A stretch of DNA of 64,000 bases from an uncultured SAR116 cluster alpha proteobacterium (GTDB lineage: Bacteria; Pseudomonadota; Alphaproteobacteria; Puniceispirillales; Puniceispirillaceae). Where the stretch lies: contig CACNQE010000002.1 in the NCBI GenBank assembly GCA_902622515.1, positions 1 to 64,000 of the forward strand, written 5' to 3'. Under the pieces are notes generated by a model. That model had not been told where the DNA came from. It worked only from the letters and a program-made list of their open reading frames with translations, and did not search any database. A program made the translations under genes and the position numbers. Numbering within the stretch: the stretch's first letter is position 1; each line of letters opens with the position of its first letter. This document shows, one piece after another, positions 37,910 through 48,253 of the stretch.

Positions 37910-39088
37910 TTAAAAAATAGAACTTGGTGCGGAACTTATCCAACCTCCACCCAACATAAGTGCAGCGTCATTTCCGTCGTAAATTACTCCCGCTTGTCCT
38001 TTTGCTATACCATATTCCGGGTTTTCTAAAACAAGATGAGCAGTGCGTTTAGCATTAAAAAATAACTTTGCTGAGCTTGGAGATGCTGTGTTTCTTAACT
38101 TCACAAACACCTCTATTCCCTCGGGATTCTCCTTTTTATCATCCAAAATGCTCGGTAATAGCCAATTAACTTCATCAAGATAAACATCTCTGCATGCTAA
38201 AGCTGATTTAGGCCCTACAATAACCTCGTGTACTTCTGGATTTATATCCACAACATACAAAGGTGAATTTTCTTCAACATCCTCTTTGCGACCACCAATA
38301 CCAAGTCCACGCCTCTGCCCTATTGTATAATCTATCACCCCCTGATGTTCACCCAAAATGCGGCCGTCCAAATGACGGATAATGCCTGGAGTAATTGCAC
38401 CCGGTCGTAATCTACGTACTACATCTCCATAACGCCCATTTGGAACAAAACATATATCTTGACTATCTGGTTTATAAGTCACACTAAGCTCAAATTTCTT
38501 TGCGAGTTGACGTGTATCATCCTTAGTCATAGAACCTAGAGGAAATCGCAAAAAATTAAGCTGTTCTGGTGTTGTCGCAAAAAGAAAATAAGATTGGTCT
38601 TTTTGTGAGTCAACTCCCCGTCTTAAACAGGCATATCCATTACGAAGTTCTCTTTGAACATAATGTCCAGTTGCAAGACAGTCAGCGCCTAGTTCTTTTG
38701 CCATTGAGAGCAAATCTTTGAATTTAACGGTTTGATTACATTTAACACATGGTATTGGTGTATGTCCTGCAAGATACGAGTCCGCGAAATCATCCATTAC
38801 CTGTTTTTTAAATAATGTTTCATAATCCAATACGTAATGAGGTATATTCATACGGGCGGCCACCTGTCTTGCATCATGAATATCCGCCCCTGCACAGCAA
38901 GCCCCCTTTGCTTGCACAGCTTCACCGTGGTCATAGAGTTGAAGAGTAATTCCGATCACCTCGTATCCTTCATGTTTTAACAAAGCCGCTACCACAGAAC
39001 TATCAACACCACCTGACATAGCTACAACCACTCGAGTTTTTTCAACTGGTTTCAGAATCCCCAGAGAATTGGGTATATTTACAGACAT
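37910..39088 (-). CDS. mnmA: tRNA 2-thiouridylase MnmA
   Basis: 392 aa, thiolates U34 of Lys, Glu and Gln tRNAs. PP-loop AMSGGVDSSVVAALL near the N-terminus; catalytic Cys pair in PCVKCNQTVKF and DSQDICFVPNG. C-terminal beta-barrel ends in YDGNDAALMLGGGWI. In the same strand as the cysteine desulfurase that likely provides the sulfur. Confidence 0.96.
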   Translation of the reverse strand: MSVNIPNSLGILKPVEKTRVVVAMSGGVDSSVVAALLKHEGYEVIGITLQLYDHGEAVQAKGACCAGADIHDARQVAARMNIPHYVLDYETLFKKQVMDDFADSYLAGHTPIPCVKCNQTVKFKDLLSMAKELGADCLATGHYVQRELRNGYACLRRGVDSQKDQSYFLFATTPEQLNFLRFPLGSMTKDDTRQLAKKFELSVTYKPDSQDICFVPNGRYGDVVRRLRPGAITPGIIRHLDGRILGEHQGVIDYTIGQRRGLGIGGRKEDVEENSPLYVVDINPEVHEVIVGPKSALACRDVYLDEVNWLLPSILDDKKENPEGIEVFVKLRNTASPSSAKLFFNAKRTAHLVLENPEYGIAKGQAGVIYDGNDAALMLGGGWISSAPSSIF

Positions 39089-39113
39089 TAAAAAGACCTA
39101 ATCTAAGATTTTA

Positions 39114-39428
39114 TTAAAAGTCATCAGGAATATGCACTCGCAAACCAGATAAAGCATCACTTATTCTTATCTGACAACCAAGTCTTGAGGTAGGTGTTAG
39201 GTTAAAAGATAAGTCTAACATATCTAATTCATCTTCTGACGGTTTGCCCACTTTCTCATAGTCGTCAGCGTCAAAGTATACATGACAAGAGGCACAAGAC
39301 AAGCTACCACCACAGGTCCCCTCAATACCCATATTCGAATCCCGTCCCACCTCCATTAATGAAACATTTTGCCTTGTCTCTATTTGATGCTCACTACCAT
39401 CAGGTTTAATAAAAGTTATAACCGGCAT
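39114..39428 (-). CDS. [2Fe-2S] ferredoxin, adrenodoxin type
   Basis: 104 aa. Four Cys ligands in GTCGGSLSCASCHVY and LGCQIRI (C-x5-C-x2-C...C). The fold and the tail GLRVHIPDDF match vertebrate-type/Isc ferredoxins that supply electrons for Fe-S assembly. Lies 25 bases upstream of mnmA and 29 bases after the desulfurase gene. Confidence 0.92.
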   Translation of the reverse strand: MPVITFIKPDGSEHQIETRQNVSLMEVGRDSNMGIEGTCGGSLSCASCHVYFDADDYEKVGKPSEDELDMLDLSFNLTPTSRLGCQIRISDALSGLRVHIPDDF

Positions 39429-39457
39429 ATTTCAAACCATTCTATATTTCAAAAAAT

Positions 39458-40573
39458 TTATTTTTCTTTAAAGCGTTTGTAAAGCGCTATTATTGCATCT
39501 GCAAGCGCTGAAATATCATCTTCCGTATTTTCCCACCCAAAAGAAATTCGGACAACGTGACTACTTTGCACGCCAAAACCCATTGCTTTAATAACATGAC
39601 TATCTTGAACTTTACCAGAAGAACAAGCAGCACCTGAGCTAATAGCAAATCCGTCCATATCTAAGGACATTACTGCAATTTGTGCGGGAATAGCCGGCAA
39701 TAAAAGGCTAATTGTATTATTTACGCACTCAGCATCTCGGGTAGTAACCTGAATTTCGGGGTAGGCCCGCTGTAATTTTGAAACGAAATTAGAGCGCCAC
39801 TCAGTCCAATTTTTTGCATGACTTTGCCAATTAGCAACTGATTTTGCAGCTGCTCCAAAACCGGCAATACCATAAATATTTTCAGTGCCAGAACGTCGCC
39901 CTTTTTCCTGTCCACCGCCTTTAATTAGTTGTTTCACCTGTCTTCCCGCAGTTACCCATAAAGCACCAACGCCAGGTGGACCACCGATTTTATGAGCAGA
40001 AAAACTAGCCATTGAAAGACCATACTCTGACCATTTGTCAAGGTGAATAGGTATTTTCCCAAGTGCCTGCACCATATCACTATGAAATACCACTTTATAA
40101 AATTGGCAAATTTCTAGCAATTTTTCTATTGGCTGAATCCTGCCCGTCTCATTATTTACAAGCATTACGGATACAACTATTTCACCGCCACCATTTTTAG
40201 CTTTTTGTATCTGTGTTTCTAACTCTACTAAATTTATTTCACCATCAGCACCAACATCTATTTTTTCTGCATCAGGCCGTGCAGCCAACACAGCATCATG
40301 TTCTGTTATGCAGGTTATTACTTTTTCAAATCCTAGTAATGCGGTATTATTTGCCTCTGTGCCACCACTTGTAAACATAAAACCATTTGGGTCACCAGAT
40401 GTTAACTCTGCAAGCTGAGTGCGCGCTTTTTCAACAATTTTCCTTGCATTTCTTCCAAAAGAATGAATGGATGATGGATTGCGAGCTGGCCCCATTAACG
40501 CACGTATGCATTCGGCGGCCTCAGGCCTCAGTGGTGCTGAAGCATTATAATCAAGGTAAATTGGCTGACGCAT
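39458..40573 (-). CDS. Cysteine desulfurase (NifS/IscS family)
   Basis: 371 aa PLP enzyme releasing sulfur from cysteine. N-terminus YLDYNASAPLRPEA, PLP-Lys in SFSAHKIGGPPGVGAL and active Cys in SSGAACSSGKV near residue 320. Shorter and more divergent than canonical IscS. Next to cysE, ferredoxin and mnmA, but no iscU or suf genes are here. Confidence 0.93.
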   Translation of the reverse strand: MRQPIYLDYNASAPLRPEAAECIRALMGPARNPSSIHSFGRNARKIVEKARTQLAELTSGDPNGFMFTSGGTEANNTALLGFEKVITCITEHDAVLAARPDAEKIDVGADGEINLVELETQIQKAKNGGGEIVVSVMLVNNETGRIQPIEKLLEICQFYKVVFHSDMVQALGKIPIHLDKWSEYGLSMASFSAHKIGGPPGVGALWVTAGRQVKQLIKGGGQEKGRRSGTENIYGIAGFGAAAKSVANWQSHAKNWTEWRSNFVSKLQRAYPEIQVTTRDAECVNNTISLLLPAIPAQIAVMSLDMDGFAISSGAACSSGKVQDSHVIKAMGFGVQSSHVVRISFGWENTEDDISALADAIIALYKRFKEK

Positions 40574-40692
40574 TTTTATTTAAATACACCCAAGTTGAAA
40601 ACTTTGCCATATATTAAAATTCGACTCTCATTGTAGTTTCCAAAATAATCAATAATAATATCAGGCATTTTATTGGAAGACAAAATTTTACG

Positions 40693-41439
40693 TTATTTGT
40701 TTTCGTGTTTACTAGTCACCATTTTTTTATGGATTTTGGCATCTGGAAGTTTTGATATGGTATCATCAGAACGATGCTCTTGTAATATCTTGATTTGTTG
40801 TTGCAACTCCGAAATCTGTTGTGATAACCACTCTAATGTTTTTTCTGTTTGATCTGCAGCTGTCATATCCGAAATTGCGTAAGGAGTAAAACTCTCATCA
40901 GCTCGCCTTTTCGCAATGGGCTTCGCTGGCACTCCTACCACTGTAATACCCTGTCCAATATCTTTTGTAACAACAGAGTTACCACCCACACGCGCACATT
41001 TATCGACTGTTATCGGTCCCAATATTTGTGCCCCTGCACCGATTATAACATTATCACCAATTGTTGGGTGACGTTTTTGGTTTCTTTGCTCACTCGAATT
41101 TTCGGCAGGATTAACACCACCTAAAGTTACTCCATGATAAAGTGTTACGTTCTCACCAATTGTGGAGGTCTGACCTATAACGACACCCATACCATGATCG
41201 ATAAATAGACCTGCTCCTATTTTTGCTTGTGGATGAATATCTATTCCAGTAAGCCAACGCGCGAATAACATTAAAGAACGTGATAAAAATTTAAGATTCC
41301 ATTTCCATAATGGATGTGCGATTCTATAAAACAATAAAACATGAAAACTTGGATACAGGAACATAGCTGCGAACATGCCCTGTGCAGCTGGGTCACGCTC
41401 TAATATTGCTTTTAAGTCTCTATGAAGTTTATTTATCAT
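40693..41439 (-). CDS. cysE: Serine O-acetyltransferase
   Basis: 248 aa. A short helical SATase N-terminus (LERDPAAQGMFAAMFLYPSFHVL) leads to a left-handed hexapeptide-repeat helix with DIHPQAKIGAGLFIDHGMGVVIG-type repeats and the catalytic His in IDHGMG. A charged, coiled-coil-like tail of about 60 residues is longer than needed. Provides O-acetylserine for cysteine, the substrate of the neighbouring desulfurase. Confidence 0.95.
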   Translation of the reverse strand: MINKLHRDLKAILERDPAAQGMFAAMFLYPSFHVLLFYRIAHPLWKWNLKFLSRSLMLFARWLTGIDIHPQAKIGAGLFIDHGMGVVIGQTSTIGENVTLYHGVTLGGVNPAENSSEQRNQKRHPTIGDNVIIGAGAQILGPITVDKCARVGGNSVVTKDIGQGITVVGVPAKPIAKRRADESFTPYAISDMTAADQTEKTLEWLSQQISELQQQIKILQEHRSDDTISKLPDAKIHKKMVTSKHENK

Positions 41440-41609
41440 AAATTTCCATTAGTATATTTTTATAAAATATTATTCTGACATAACATATATATTTGTCTTT
41501 CTACATCGTTATTTAAGATTATTCAAAAATTTATCAACATACTTGGTATTTATTTTCACTTCGTATATAAACTTTTGAGCGTATTGCTCAAACCTTATAT
41601 GGATTTTAA

Positions 41610-42281
41610 ATGCCTGAAGTAATTATTAATGGGCCTGAAGGCCGACTAGAATGCCGTTATATGCCAGGAAATCAACCTGATGCTCCAACCGCGATTATTT
41701 TACACCCCGAGCCCAATAAGCGAGGAACAATGAACAATCGTGTGACCTTTGCTTTATATAAATTGTTTCAAGCGCGTGGATTTTCTGTCTTACGTTTTAA
41801 CTTTAGAGGAGTTGGAAAAAGTCAGGGTTCGTATGATAACGGGGAGGGTGAACTTGCTGACGCTGCAACTGCAATGGACTGGTTACAAAACCAAAATCCC
41901 GCTTCAACAGAGTGTTGGATAGCTGGTTTTTCTTTTGGGTCTTGGATAGGAATGCAACTTATGATGCGTCGTCCTGAAATAACTGGTTTTATATCTATAT
42001 CGCCTCCCGCGAGCACTCATGATTTTACTTTCCTTGCTCCATGTCCTGTTTCTGGCCTCATTGTTCAAGGTGGGGAAAATTCACAGGTATCAAGCGACCG
42101 TATTCTCCAACTTGTTGATAAAATATCCAAACAAAAAGGAGTAACAATCGATGTCGGTATCATTGAAGAGGCAAATCAATTCTTCAGCGCGCACCTAAAT
42201 GAAGCAATGGAAGCAGTTTCAAAATATGTTGATAGACGAACGACAAAGATAAACGACTCAACTCAAAAATTGATTGGTTAG
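41610..42281 (+). CDS. Alpha/beta hydrolase (COG2945-like)
   Basis: 223 aa cytoplasmic protein. Conserved [16 protein letters not shown], the [18 protein letters not shown] strand and nucleophile elbow [13 protein letters not shown]; a late His in FSAHLNEA completes a plausible triad. The family is common beside cysteine desulfurase and tyrS genes in alphaproteobacteria, function unknown. Its end overlaps only the longer, unlikely form of tyrS. Confidence 0.85.
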   Translation: MPEVIINGPEGRLECRYMPGNQPDAPTAIILHPEPNKRGTMNNRVTFALYKLFQARGFSVLRFNFRGVGKSQGSYDNGEGELADAATAMDWLQNQNPASTECWIAGFSFGSWIGMQLMMRRPEITGFISISPPASTHDFTFLAPCPVSGLIVQGGENSQVSSDRILQLVDKISKQKGVTIDVGIIEEANQFFSAHLNEAMEAVSKYVDRRTTKINDSTQKLIG

Positions 42282-42291
42282 GGATATACTT

Positions 42292-43551
42292 GTGGGCCAG
42301 AACACCTATCTTTCTGAATTTATAAATCTAATAACAAATAGAGGTTATATCCATCAGGCAACTAATCTTGAAGGGTTAGATAAAAGATGTGAATCAAGAC
42401 CAATAACAGCATATATCGGTTTTGATTGCACTGCAGATAGTTTACACGTAGGTTCTCTTGTTCAAATTATGATGCTCCGGAAATTGCAGAATACCGGACA
42501 TAAACCAATTGTGCTAATGGGAGGTGGTACAACAAAAATTGGAGACCCCTCAGGTAAAGATGAGGCAAGACCTTTATTATCAGACCAAGATATTGCAAAT
42601 AACAAGGCAGGCATACTAAAAATATTCGAAAAATACCTAAGATTCGGCGACAATCCATCTGATGCAATTATGATTGATAATGCAGATTGGCTTGAACCAT
42701 TATCCTACATACGATTTTTGCGTGACTATGGAAGTCATTTTTCCATAAATCGCATGCTAAGCATGGATTCTGTTAAATCACGGTTAGACAGAGAACAAAA
42801 CTTATCTTTTCTCGAATTTAATTACGCAATTTTGCAGGCATATGATTTCATGGAATTACGAAGACGCTATGGATGCGAATTGCAAATGGGAGGGTCTGAC
42901 CAATGGGGAAATATTGTGACTGGGATAGATTTAACACGTAGGGTAGACAACCAGGAGACATTTGGTATCACGTCTCCGCTCATTACCACAGCCTCCGGTG
43001 CAAAAATGGGTAAATCCGCCAATGGAGCAATCTGGCTAAATAAAGAAAGATTGTCTAGCTTTGATTTCTGGCAATTTTGGAGAAATACAGAAGATGCTGA
43101 TGTAGAGAGATTTCTAAAACTTTTTACAGAACTTCCCTTAGAGGAAATTAAACGCCTTTCCAAGCTTAGAGGTGCCGATGTAAATGATGCAAAAATCATA
43201 TTAGCAAATGAAGTGACAAAATTATGCCACGGCGCAGAAAATGCTACTGCTGCCGCAAAAACTGCCTCTGACACATTTAATAGTAAAATAATGTCAGAAG
43301 GTTTACCCCAATTAAATGTGTCAGTTAAACAATTAGACACATTTTCAGTGTTTGATGCATTTGTGCAACTTGGCCTAGCCGATAGTAAAGGTGCTGTAAG
43401 ACGTCTAATTAAAGGTGGCGGTGCAAAACTTAACAATCAGCCAATTTTTGACGAGGAAATCATATTAAATGTTGATGATTTTGGTGAATTGAACAAAATA
43501 CAATTATCGGCAGGCAAAAAAAGACATGCAATATTAAATTTAATAAAATGA
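42292..43551 (+). CDS. tyrS: Tyrosyl-tRNA synthetase
   Basis: About 419 aa. GTG start at 42292 preferred over TTG at 42274 because AGGGAT lies 6 bases before it. Class I motifs: HVGSL (HIGH) and KMGKS (KMSKS). [12 protein letters not shown] and [16 protein letters not shown] are typical bacterial TyrRS. The S4 RNA-binding domain is at the C-terminus ([19 protein letters not shown]). Confidence 0.96.
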   Translation: MGQNTYLSEFINLITNRGYIHQATNLEGLDKRCESRPITAYIGFDCTADSLHVGSLVQIMMLRKLQNTGHKPIVLMGGGTTKIGDPSGKDEARPLLSDQDIANNKAGILKIFEKYLRFGDNPSDAIMIDNADWLEPLSYIRFLRDYGSHFSINRMLSMDSVKSRLDREQNLSFLEFNYAILQAYDFMELRRRYGCELQMGGSDQWGNIVTGIDLTRRVDNQETFGITSPLITTASGAKMGKSANGAIWLNKERLSSFDFWQFWRNTEDADVERFLKLFTELPLEEIKRLSKLRGADVNDAKIILANEVTKLCHGAENATAAAKTASDTFNSKIMSEGLPQLNVSVKQLDTFSVFDAFVQLGLADSKGAVRRLIKGGGAKLNNQPIFDEEIILNVDDFGELNKIQLSAGKKRHAILNLIK

Positions 43552-43567
43552 CGGTTCTATTTTCCTA

Positions 43568-46500
43568 TCATTTCTGAGAATCTATCCGAATGCCTGACTC
43601 TCGCGTAAGCCAGCCTGGGGAAAGTATGTTTCTTATAACGCCCGGGGCTAATACTGAAGCAGGATTAATAGTGATTACAGGATCGGCTAACTTGCCTGAC
43701 ATTTCAAATTGAGTGGCGAGTAAACCTTTTTTGTCTTGGCCCGTAATAATATCACTTACGAGCGGAATCACACCTATAATGTCTGAAATTAAGCTTAGGG
43801 GTGCTAACAATCCCCTAACCTGTAATTCGTCAGTTTCCCTGTCATATTCTCCTGCTAATTCAAATTTTACAGCTTCTCCACTTGCCCTAACATTTTTTAA
43901 TATCCGCCGATCCCCAATAGTTTCTATATTTGCTAATCCAACATCAAACTTTGTTCCATCTCCCTCTATCAAAGAATACAAGCCTGTGAGTGAGAGAACT
44001 GATAATGCTCTTATAGACTTAGGTGCTTCAACAACACTGAAGTCGGTAACTTTAATTTCTGTTTCAAAATTATCAAAATTATTATTTCGATAAACGTTTC
44101 TTAATATAAGTTCACCACCCCGTATTGTATCTAAAATATCAAGGCCGATTAAGATTCTCCCCGCATTTTGACTTCTGATCAATAGCTGTGACGTCGCATT
44201 AGAAAGGCTTTCGTAAGATAAATTTGCTTCCACACCGCCTATAAGACCAGTGCCTAAGAGGGTTTCAAAATATTCGTTAAATGAAGCCTCTATCGTCGCT
44301 TCTTCAATCAAGGGCGATTGTTCAAGCAATAGAGTACCATTAAGAATAGCCGTCCCTGACCCGAGCTTATTAATGTTTCCTATTAATTTACCTTGTAGAG
44401 TTATATCCTCAGCAAGTTGTAATCTAGCTGATGTAAAATCAAATGAGATTTCTCTATTCTCGGTAACACCTTTTGTCCGACGCAAAAATGTCGTGTCAAT
44501 TAAACCACCCTCTGCTAAAACTTCTATAGTTTTATCCTCATTTATATTAATTACCAATTTATCTATATCATATCCTGGAGACTTAAATTCTGTTACCATT
44601 GCATTGGAGATAGATAAATCAGGCGCAACTTCAAAAATGCCCCTACCCTGCAATGTCCCAATAATGGCTTCTTCAATTTCAATTTTGTGGACTGAGCTAG
44701 ATTTAAAATTAAATGAAGCTTCCACCTCTCCATTCTCACCAGGAATTTTAGCCCAGTTAAATATTGGTAAATCTATTGCTGCATCCGTTAAATCTACTTT
44801 AGCGCTCCCTCCTCCTATTTTATTTATAGAGTCATAATCAAGATGCAACCTCATAGCCGTATTTCCAGAAATATCGATTTTTGTAAAATCCCCAATCTGC
44901 TCTGACAAATATTTTGAAGGGGTAGTTTTAATTACTATATTCATTTTTTTATCTGCTGTTTGTTTCCCATTAAAGGAAGACTCAACACCTGAAATTTTTC
45001 CTATTCCGTTAAAAAGAAGTTTTCCATCTTCTTTAAGTGTAAGCTCAATATTTCCATCAGAGAGCTTTTCATCTAAAGGTAAATTTCCAAAAGAGGCAGA
45101 TGATAAACTCGCTACAGCGGAAATAGTATTTAACTTTAACTTTCCTTGTTGAAGCCCTGACCTCGTGGTTATTTTCGTAACAATTGTTCCGCTCGGATTA
45201 GTGAGTTTTTTAAGTTCAATTGGTAACTTATTTACCGTTGGATGATCTAAAAGCTCTCTAAAAGCAAAAATATTACCGTCAATTGTAGCTTCAATTTCGA
45301 CATCACGCTTGATTGAAGCCTTTCCATATCCAAAAACAGGAAAGAGTTCAATTTGTCCATTTTTCATTTTGAGTTCAGGCATGCTTGCACTCAAAATCTC
45401 TATAGATAATTGATTCTTAAGGATACGCGCTTCAAGGTCCACTGACCTAATTATTGGGCTCTTATCCTTCCATGTAAAATTCATATTATGCCAGCCCCAA
45501 TTTCCAGATAATCCAGCAAAAAAAGGCTTTCCTTGTGTTTGAGAGTATACTAAACTTGTTTCAATTTTAGGAAACCCAACAAACGCTCTTAACTTCACAT
45601 TTCGAAATTCTCCACCAGATCCCCTCTTAAGCAGCCAGTTGCGCGCACTCATTGCAATTTGTTCTGGCCAGAGTTGTAAAAGTACATCCGCGTTAAATTT
45701 TTCTGTTTCCAAGGCAATTATAGCTGGAAAAGTGTCTTCCGTTTTACTTGCGTATTGCTTAAATTGCTTATTTGATGTTTTACCAAACTGCGTAATTGCT
45801 TCATCAGTTGAAGGCAATTTAGCAGTAAAAAGTAACTCACCAATTTGAGGCTGCAAAAATTTAATTGAAGCGTTTTGAATAGTTTTTCCATCAAAGGAAA
45901 AATCTAATTTTCCAGAGATATTTTCAATAACTCTACCTGAGTCTTTTAACTCTATAAGTCCATCAGAGATTGTTGACCTTAAAAATAACTTACTTTTTTG
46001 TTTATCTCTATTTAAATTTGCTGAAAAAACATTTTTTGTTTTAGCCTTCAATAGTTTATATTGACTGGTTGAAGCTGCTATTCCTAAATCAGAAACCTGT
46101 CCATCTACATGGAGTTCCTGCCAATCTATTTTATCGGTGTCAGCTTTTTTTATTCCCATTATCTTAAAAGAGGCAAAATCGAAAACACCGCCTGATGTGT
46201 GCTCAGAAAAAATATTATTTATTGGCAAAAGTGGTTTAGTTGAAAGAAAAGGCAATACATTTTTCAGAGGCGTATCCCTTGTTTCTGCGTTTGCGGTAAT
46301 TAACGTATCTGTACCGCCAATATTTTCTAATTGAATTGCTGCCTTTAATTTAAATTCAGGTACAAAATCCAAGACAAGATTTGTAAATTCAGCTCTTTTT
46401 TTAGAAGCGTCATAGTCAAACCATCCAGAAAATTGGTTCACATCGAATTGCTCTTCAAAAATTGAATTAAGTATAATTTTTTCAGAATCAAAATGTCCAT

Positions 46501-47341
46501 CTATGGAAATTAACTTAGACGCCTCAAACTCTGTATTTAATTCACCAGAAAAAATACACTCTGTCACTATTTCTTGAAAATATTTTGGTAAATAATCTCG
46601 AAATGGCCTCGTATTTATAGACTGCAGATTAGCGGTTGCCTTCCAACTCAGGTCGGAAATATCTGCCTGTAGACTTGCATCCAATCTTCCATTAGCAAAA
46701 GTCTTAAGTGATATTAAAGCCTCTAAATTATTCTGTCCCAACCGAGATATGTTTAAATTTAGGTCTTTAATAAGTATTTTATTAGGCTTTGGATTCTTTG
46801 GTTCAAACACACTTAACTCATCCAAGATGATGTCTATTTTTTGAGGCAGTCCTAATATAGGTTTGATTCTTGGTGTTTGTGCGAATATCCAAGATAATAG
46901 TTCACTATTATCCACTGTGTCTAAATATGTATTTTTCGACTCTTTTGATATATTATTTAACGTTACTTTTGCTCCCTTTAAACTGATACTTTGTGGTATT
47001 CCTGATGAGAAAACACTCTTTAGAGCAAACTGAAATCTGCTTTCAGTTATGTTAATATGCGCCTTAGGTCCAATTAATTTCAAATCATGGATTTTAATCT
47101 CAAGAGGTGTATAAGAAAAAAAAGGAGTTAATTCAATTTTTTCAACTTCAACTGAATATTGCGGAAGATATTCAGATATTTGAGTTTTAATTATTGTCTC
47201 AAGGAAGTTATCTTTATTTTGAAAAACAGAGTCATTAACTGATGTAATAACAGGACCCAAAATAATGAAAGACACCAATAGACTGGCTAAATCAAATAAA
47301 ATATTTTTATTAAAAACTTTGGCTTTTTTCGTAAACAGCAT
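43568..47341 (-). CDS. AsmA/YhdP-like giant envelope protein
   Basis: 1257 aa. One N-terminal helix (ILFDLASLLVSFIILGPVI) anchors a very long periplasmic beta-rich chain with the DUF3971 and AsmA-like C-terminal regions typical of YhdP. YhdP/TamB-type proteins form phospholipid-transport bridges between the membranes. Terminal block APGVIRNILSPGWLTRES is conserved. Ends 16 bases from tyrS (convergent). Confidence 0.85.
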   Translation of the reverse strand: MLFTKKAKVFNKNILFDLASLLVSFIILGPVITSVNDSVFQNKDNFLETIIKTQISEYLPQYSVEVEKIELTPFFSYTPLEIKIHDLKLIGPKAHINITESRFQFALKSVFSSGIPQSISLKGAKVTLNNISKESKNTYLDTVDNSELLSWIFAQTPRIKPILGLPQKIDIILDELSVFEPKNPKPNKILIKDLNLNISRLGQNNLEALISLKTFANGRLDASLQADISDLSWKATANLQSINTRPFRDYLPKYFQEIVTECIFSGELNTEFEASKLISIDGHFDSEKIILNSIFEEQFDVNQFSGWFDYDASKKRAEFTNLVLDFVPEFKLKAAIQLENIGGTDTLITANAETRDTPLKNVLPFLSTKPLLPINNIFSEHTSGGVFDFASFKIMGIKKADTDKIDWQELHVDGQVSDLGIAASTSQYKLLKAKTKNVFSANLNRDKQKSKLFLRSTISDGLIELKDSGRVIENISGKLDFSFDGKTIQNASIKFLQPQIGELLFTAKLPSTDEAITQFGKTSNKQFKQYASKTEDTFPAIIALETEKFNADVLLQLWPEQIAMSARNWLLKRGSGGEFRNVKLRAFVGFPKIETSLVYSQTQGKPFFAGLSGNWGWHNMNFTWKDKSPIIRSVDLEARILKNQLSIEILSASMPELKMKNGQIELFPVFGYGKASIKRDVEIEATIDGNIFAFRELLDHPTVNKLPIELKKLTNPSGTIVTKITTRSGLQQGKLKLNTISAVASLSSASFGNLPLDEKLSDGNIELTLKEDGKLLFNGIGKISGVESSFNGKQTADKKMNIVIKTTPSKYLSEQIGDFTKIDISGNTAMRLHLDYDSINKIGGGSAKVDLTDAAIDLPIFNWAKIPGENGEVEASFNFKSSSVHKIEIEEAIIGTLQGRGIFEVAPDLSISNAMVTEFKSPGYDIDKLVININEDKTIEVLAEGGLIDTTFLRRTKGVTENREISFDFTSARLQLAEDITLQGKLIGNINKLGSGTAILNGTLLLEQSPLIEEATIEASFNEYFETLLGTGLIGGVEANLSYESLSNATSQLLIRSQNAGRILIGLDILDTIRGGELILRNVYRNNNFDNFETEIKVTDFSVVEAPKSIRALSVLSLTGLYSLIEGDGTKFDVGLANIETIGDRRILKNVRASGEAVKFELAGEYDRETDELQVRGLLAPLSLISDIIGVIPLVSDIITGQDKKGLLATQFEMSGKLADPVITINPASVLAPGVIRNILSPGWLTRESGIRIDSQK

Positions 47342-47503
47342 TGGTTGCCTATCAGCTCATGAATATAATATAAAATATTAACATTGATATAATACAAAGT
47401 GATTGTTTCTGCCATAGCTTGAATTAATCTGCTAGATATTTGATCGAGTCTGCGATAATCACTATATTAGTAAAACAATATTACTATCACGGAGCAAGTA
47501 CCG

Positions 47504-47965
47504 ATGCTGGAAACTGGATCTAAAGTACAAGAATTTACCATAGCAACTGATCGTGGACATTTTACCCTATCTGATTATCGGGGTAAAAATGTGGTTATAT
47601 TCTTTTTTCCGAGGGCAGACACATCTGGTTGCACAAAAGAGGCTGTCTCATTCACAAACTTGCTAGCTGAGTTTGATGCTGCGAACACAGTTGTCATCGG
47701 AATATCTAAAGATACACCAGAAAAACAAGCAAAATTTCGTGCTAAACACTCCCTAGAATGTATATTAGGCGCAGATAGTGAAACAAACGTTTGCGAGCAA
47801 TTTGGTGTTTGGGTTGAAAAATCAATGTATGGAAAATCGTATATGGGTATTGAGCGCTCAACTTTTCTAATTGACCCTGATGGTAATGTCACAAAAATTT
47901 GGCGAAAAGTTAAAATACCGGGTCATGCCGAAGATGTTTTAGCGCAAGTACAAGCAGGCGGATAA
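47504..47965 (+). CDS. bcp: BCP-type peroxiredoxin
   Basis: 153 aa. Peroxidatic Cys in ADTSGCTKEAVSF (about residue 45). The usual BCP resolving Cys five residues later is Val here, so a different Cys (ECILGA or NVCEQF) or an outside thiol must resolve it. Ribosome site GGAG before ATG. Reduces hydroperoxides in the cytoplasm. Confidence 0.93.
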   Translation: MLETGSKVQEFTIATDRGHFTLSDYRGKNVVIFFFPRADTSGCTKEAVSFTNLLAEFDAANTVVIGISKDTPEKQAKFRAKHSLECILGADSETNVCEQFGVWVEKSMYGKSYMGIERSTFLIDPDGNVTKIWRKVKIPGHAEDVLAQVQAGG

Positions 47966-48187
47966 CATAAGAAAGTGATGTCTGAAACAATCTTTTTTCA
48001 CATACTCAAAATGTGCCGAAAAGACTTATTTAGTTCTAACTATCAGAGCAGATTATGAAAAACTGAGGTTTGGGAATATTAGTTTGATTATTAATTTGGC
48101 GGAAAGCTAAAGGACCCAATCTTTTCAAAATAAAAAGACATGAAGACTCATTGCATTATTCTCCTCAACAACCTCTTTAAAATGACG

Positions 48188-48210
48188 CTCTGGACGTCAG
48201 AGAATTTTTT
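48188..48210 (+). terminator. Possible Rho-independent terminator between bcp and prfB
   Basis: CTCTG-GACGT-CAGAG followed by AA and six T on the plus strand. Short 5-pair stem, but placed between convergent genes. The rest of the spacer (47966-48253) holds no gene I can support. Confidence 0.4.
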
Positions 48211-48253
48211 CCAGATTTTTTTCAAACAATTGTAATATCAAGAGTTGTAGACA

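Noticed and set aside
42867-43436. 189-codon open frame antisense to tyrS
   Set aside because: tyrS motifs on the plus strand are unambiguous.
44250-44837. 195-codon open frame antisense to the AsmA/YhdP-like gene
   Set aside because: No family features; a by-product of the real frame on the other strand.
47978-48058. 26-codon frame after bcp
   Set aside because: Very short, no recognised family; likely chance.
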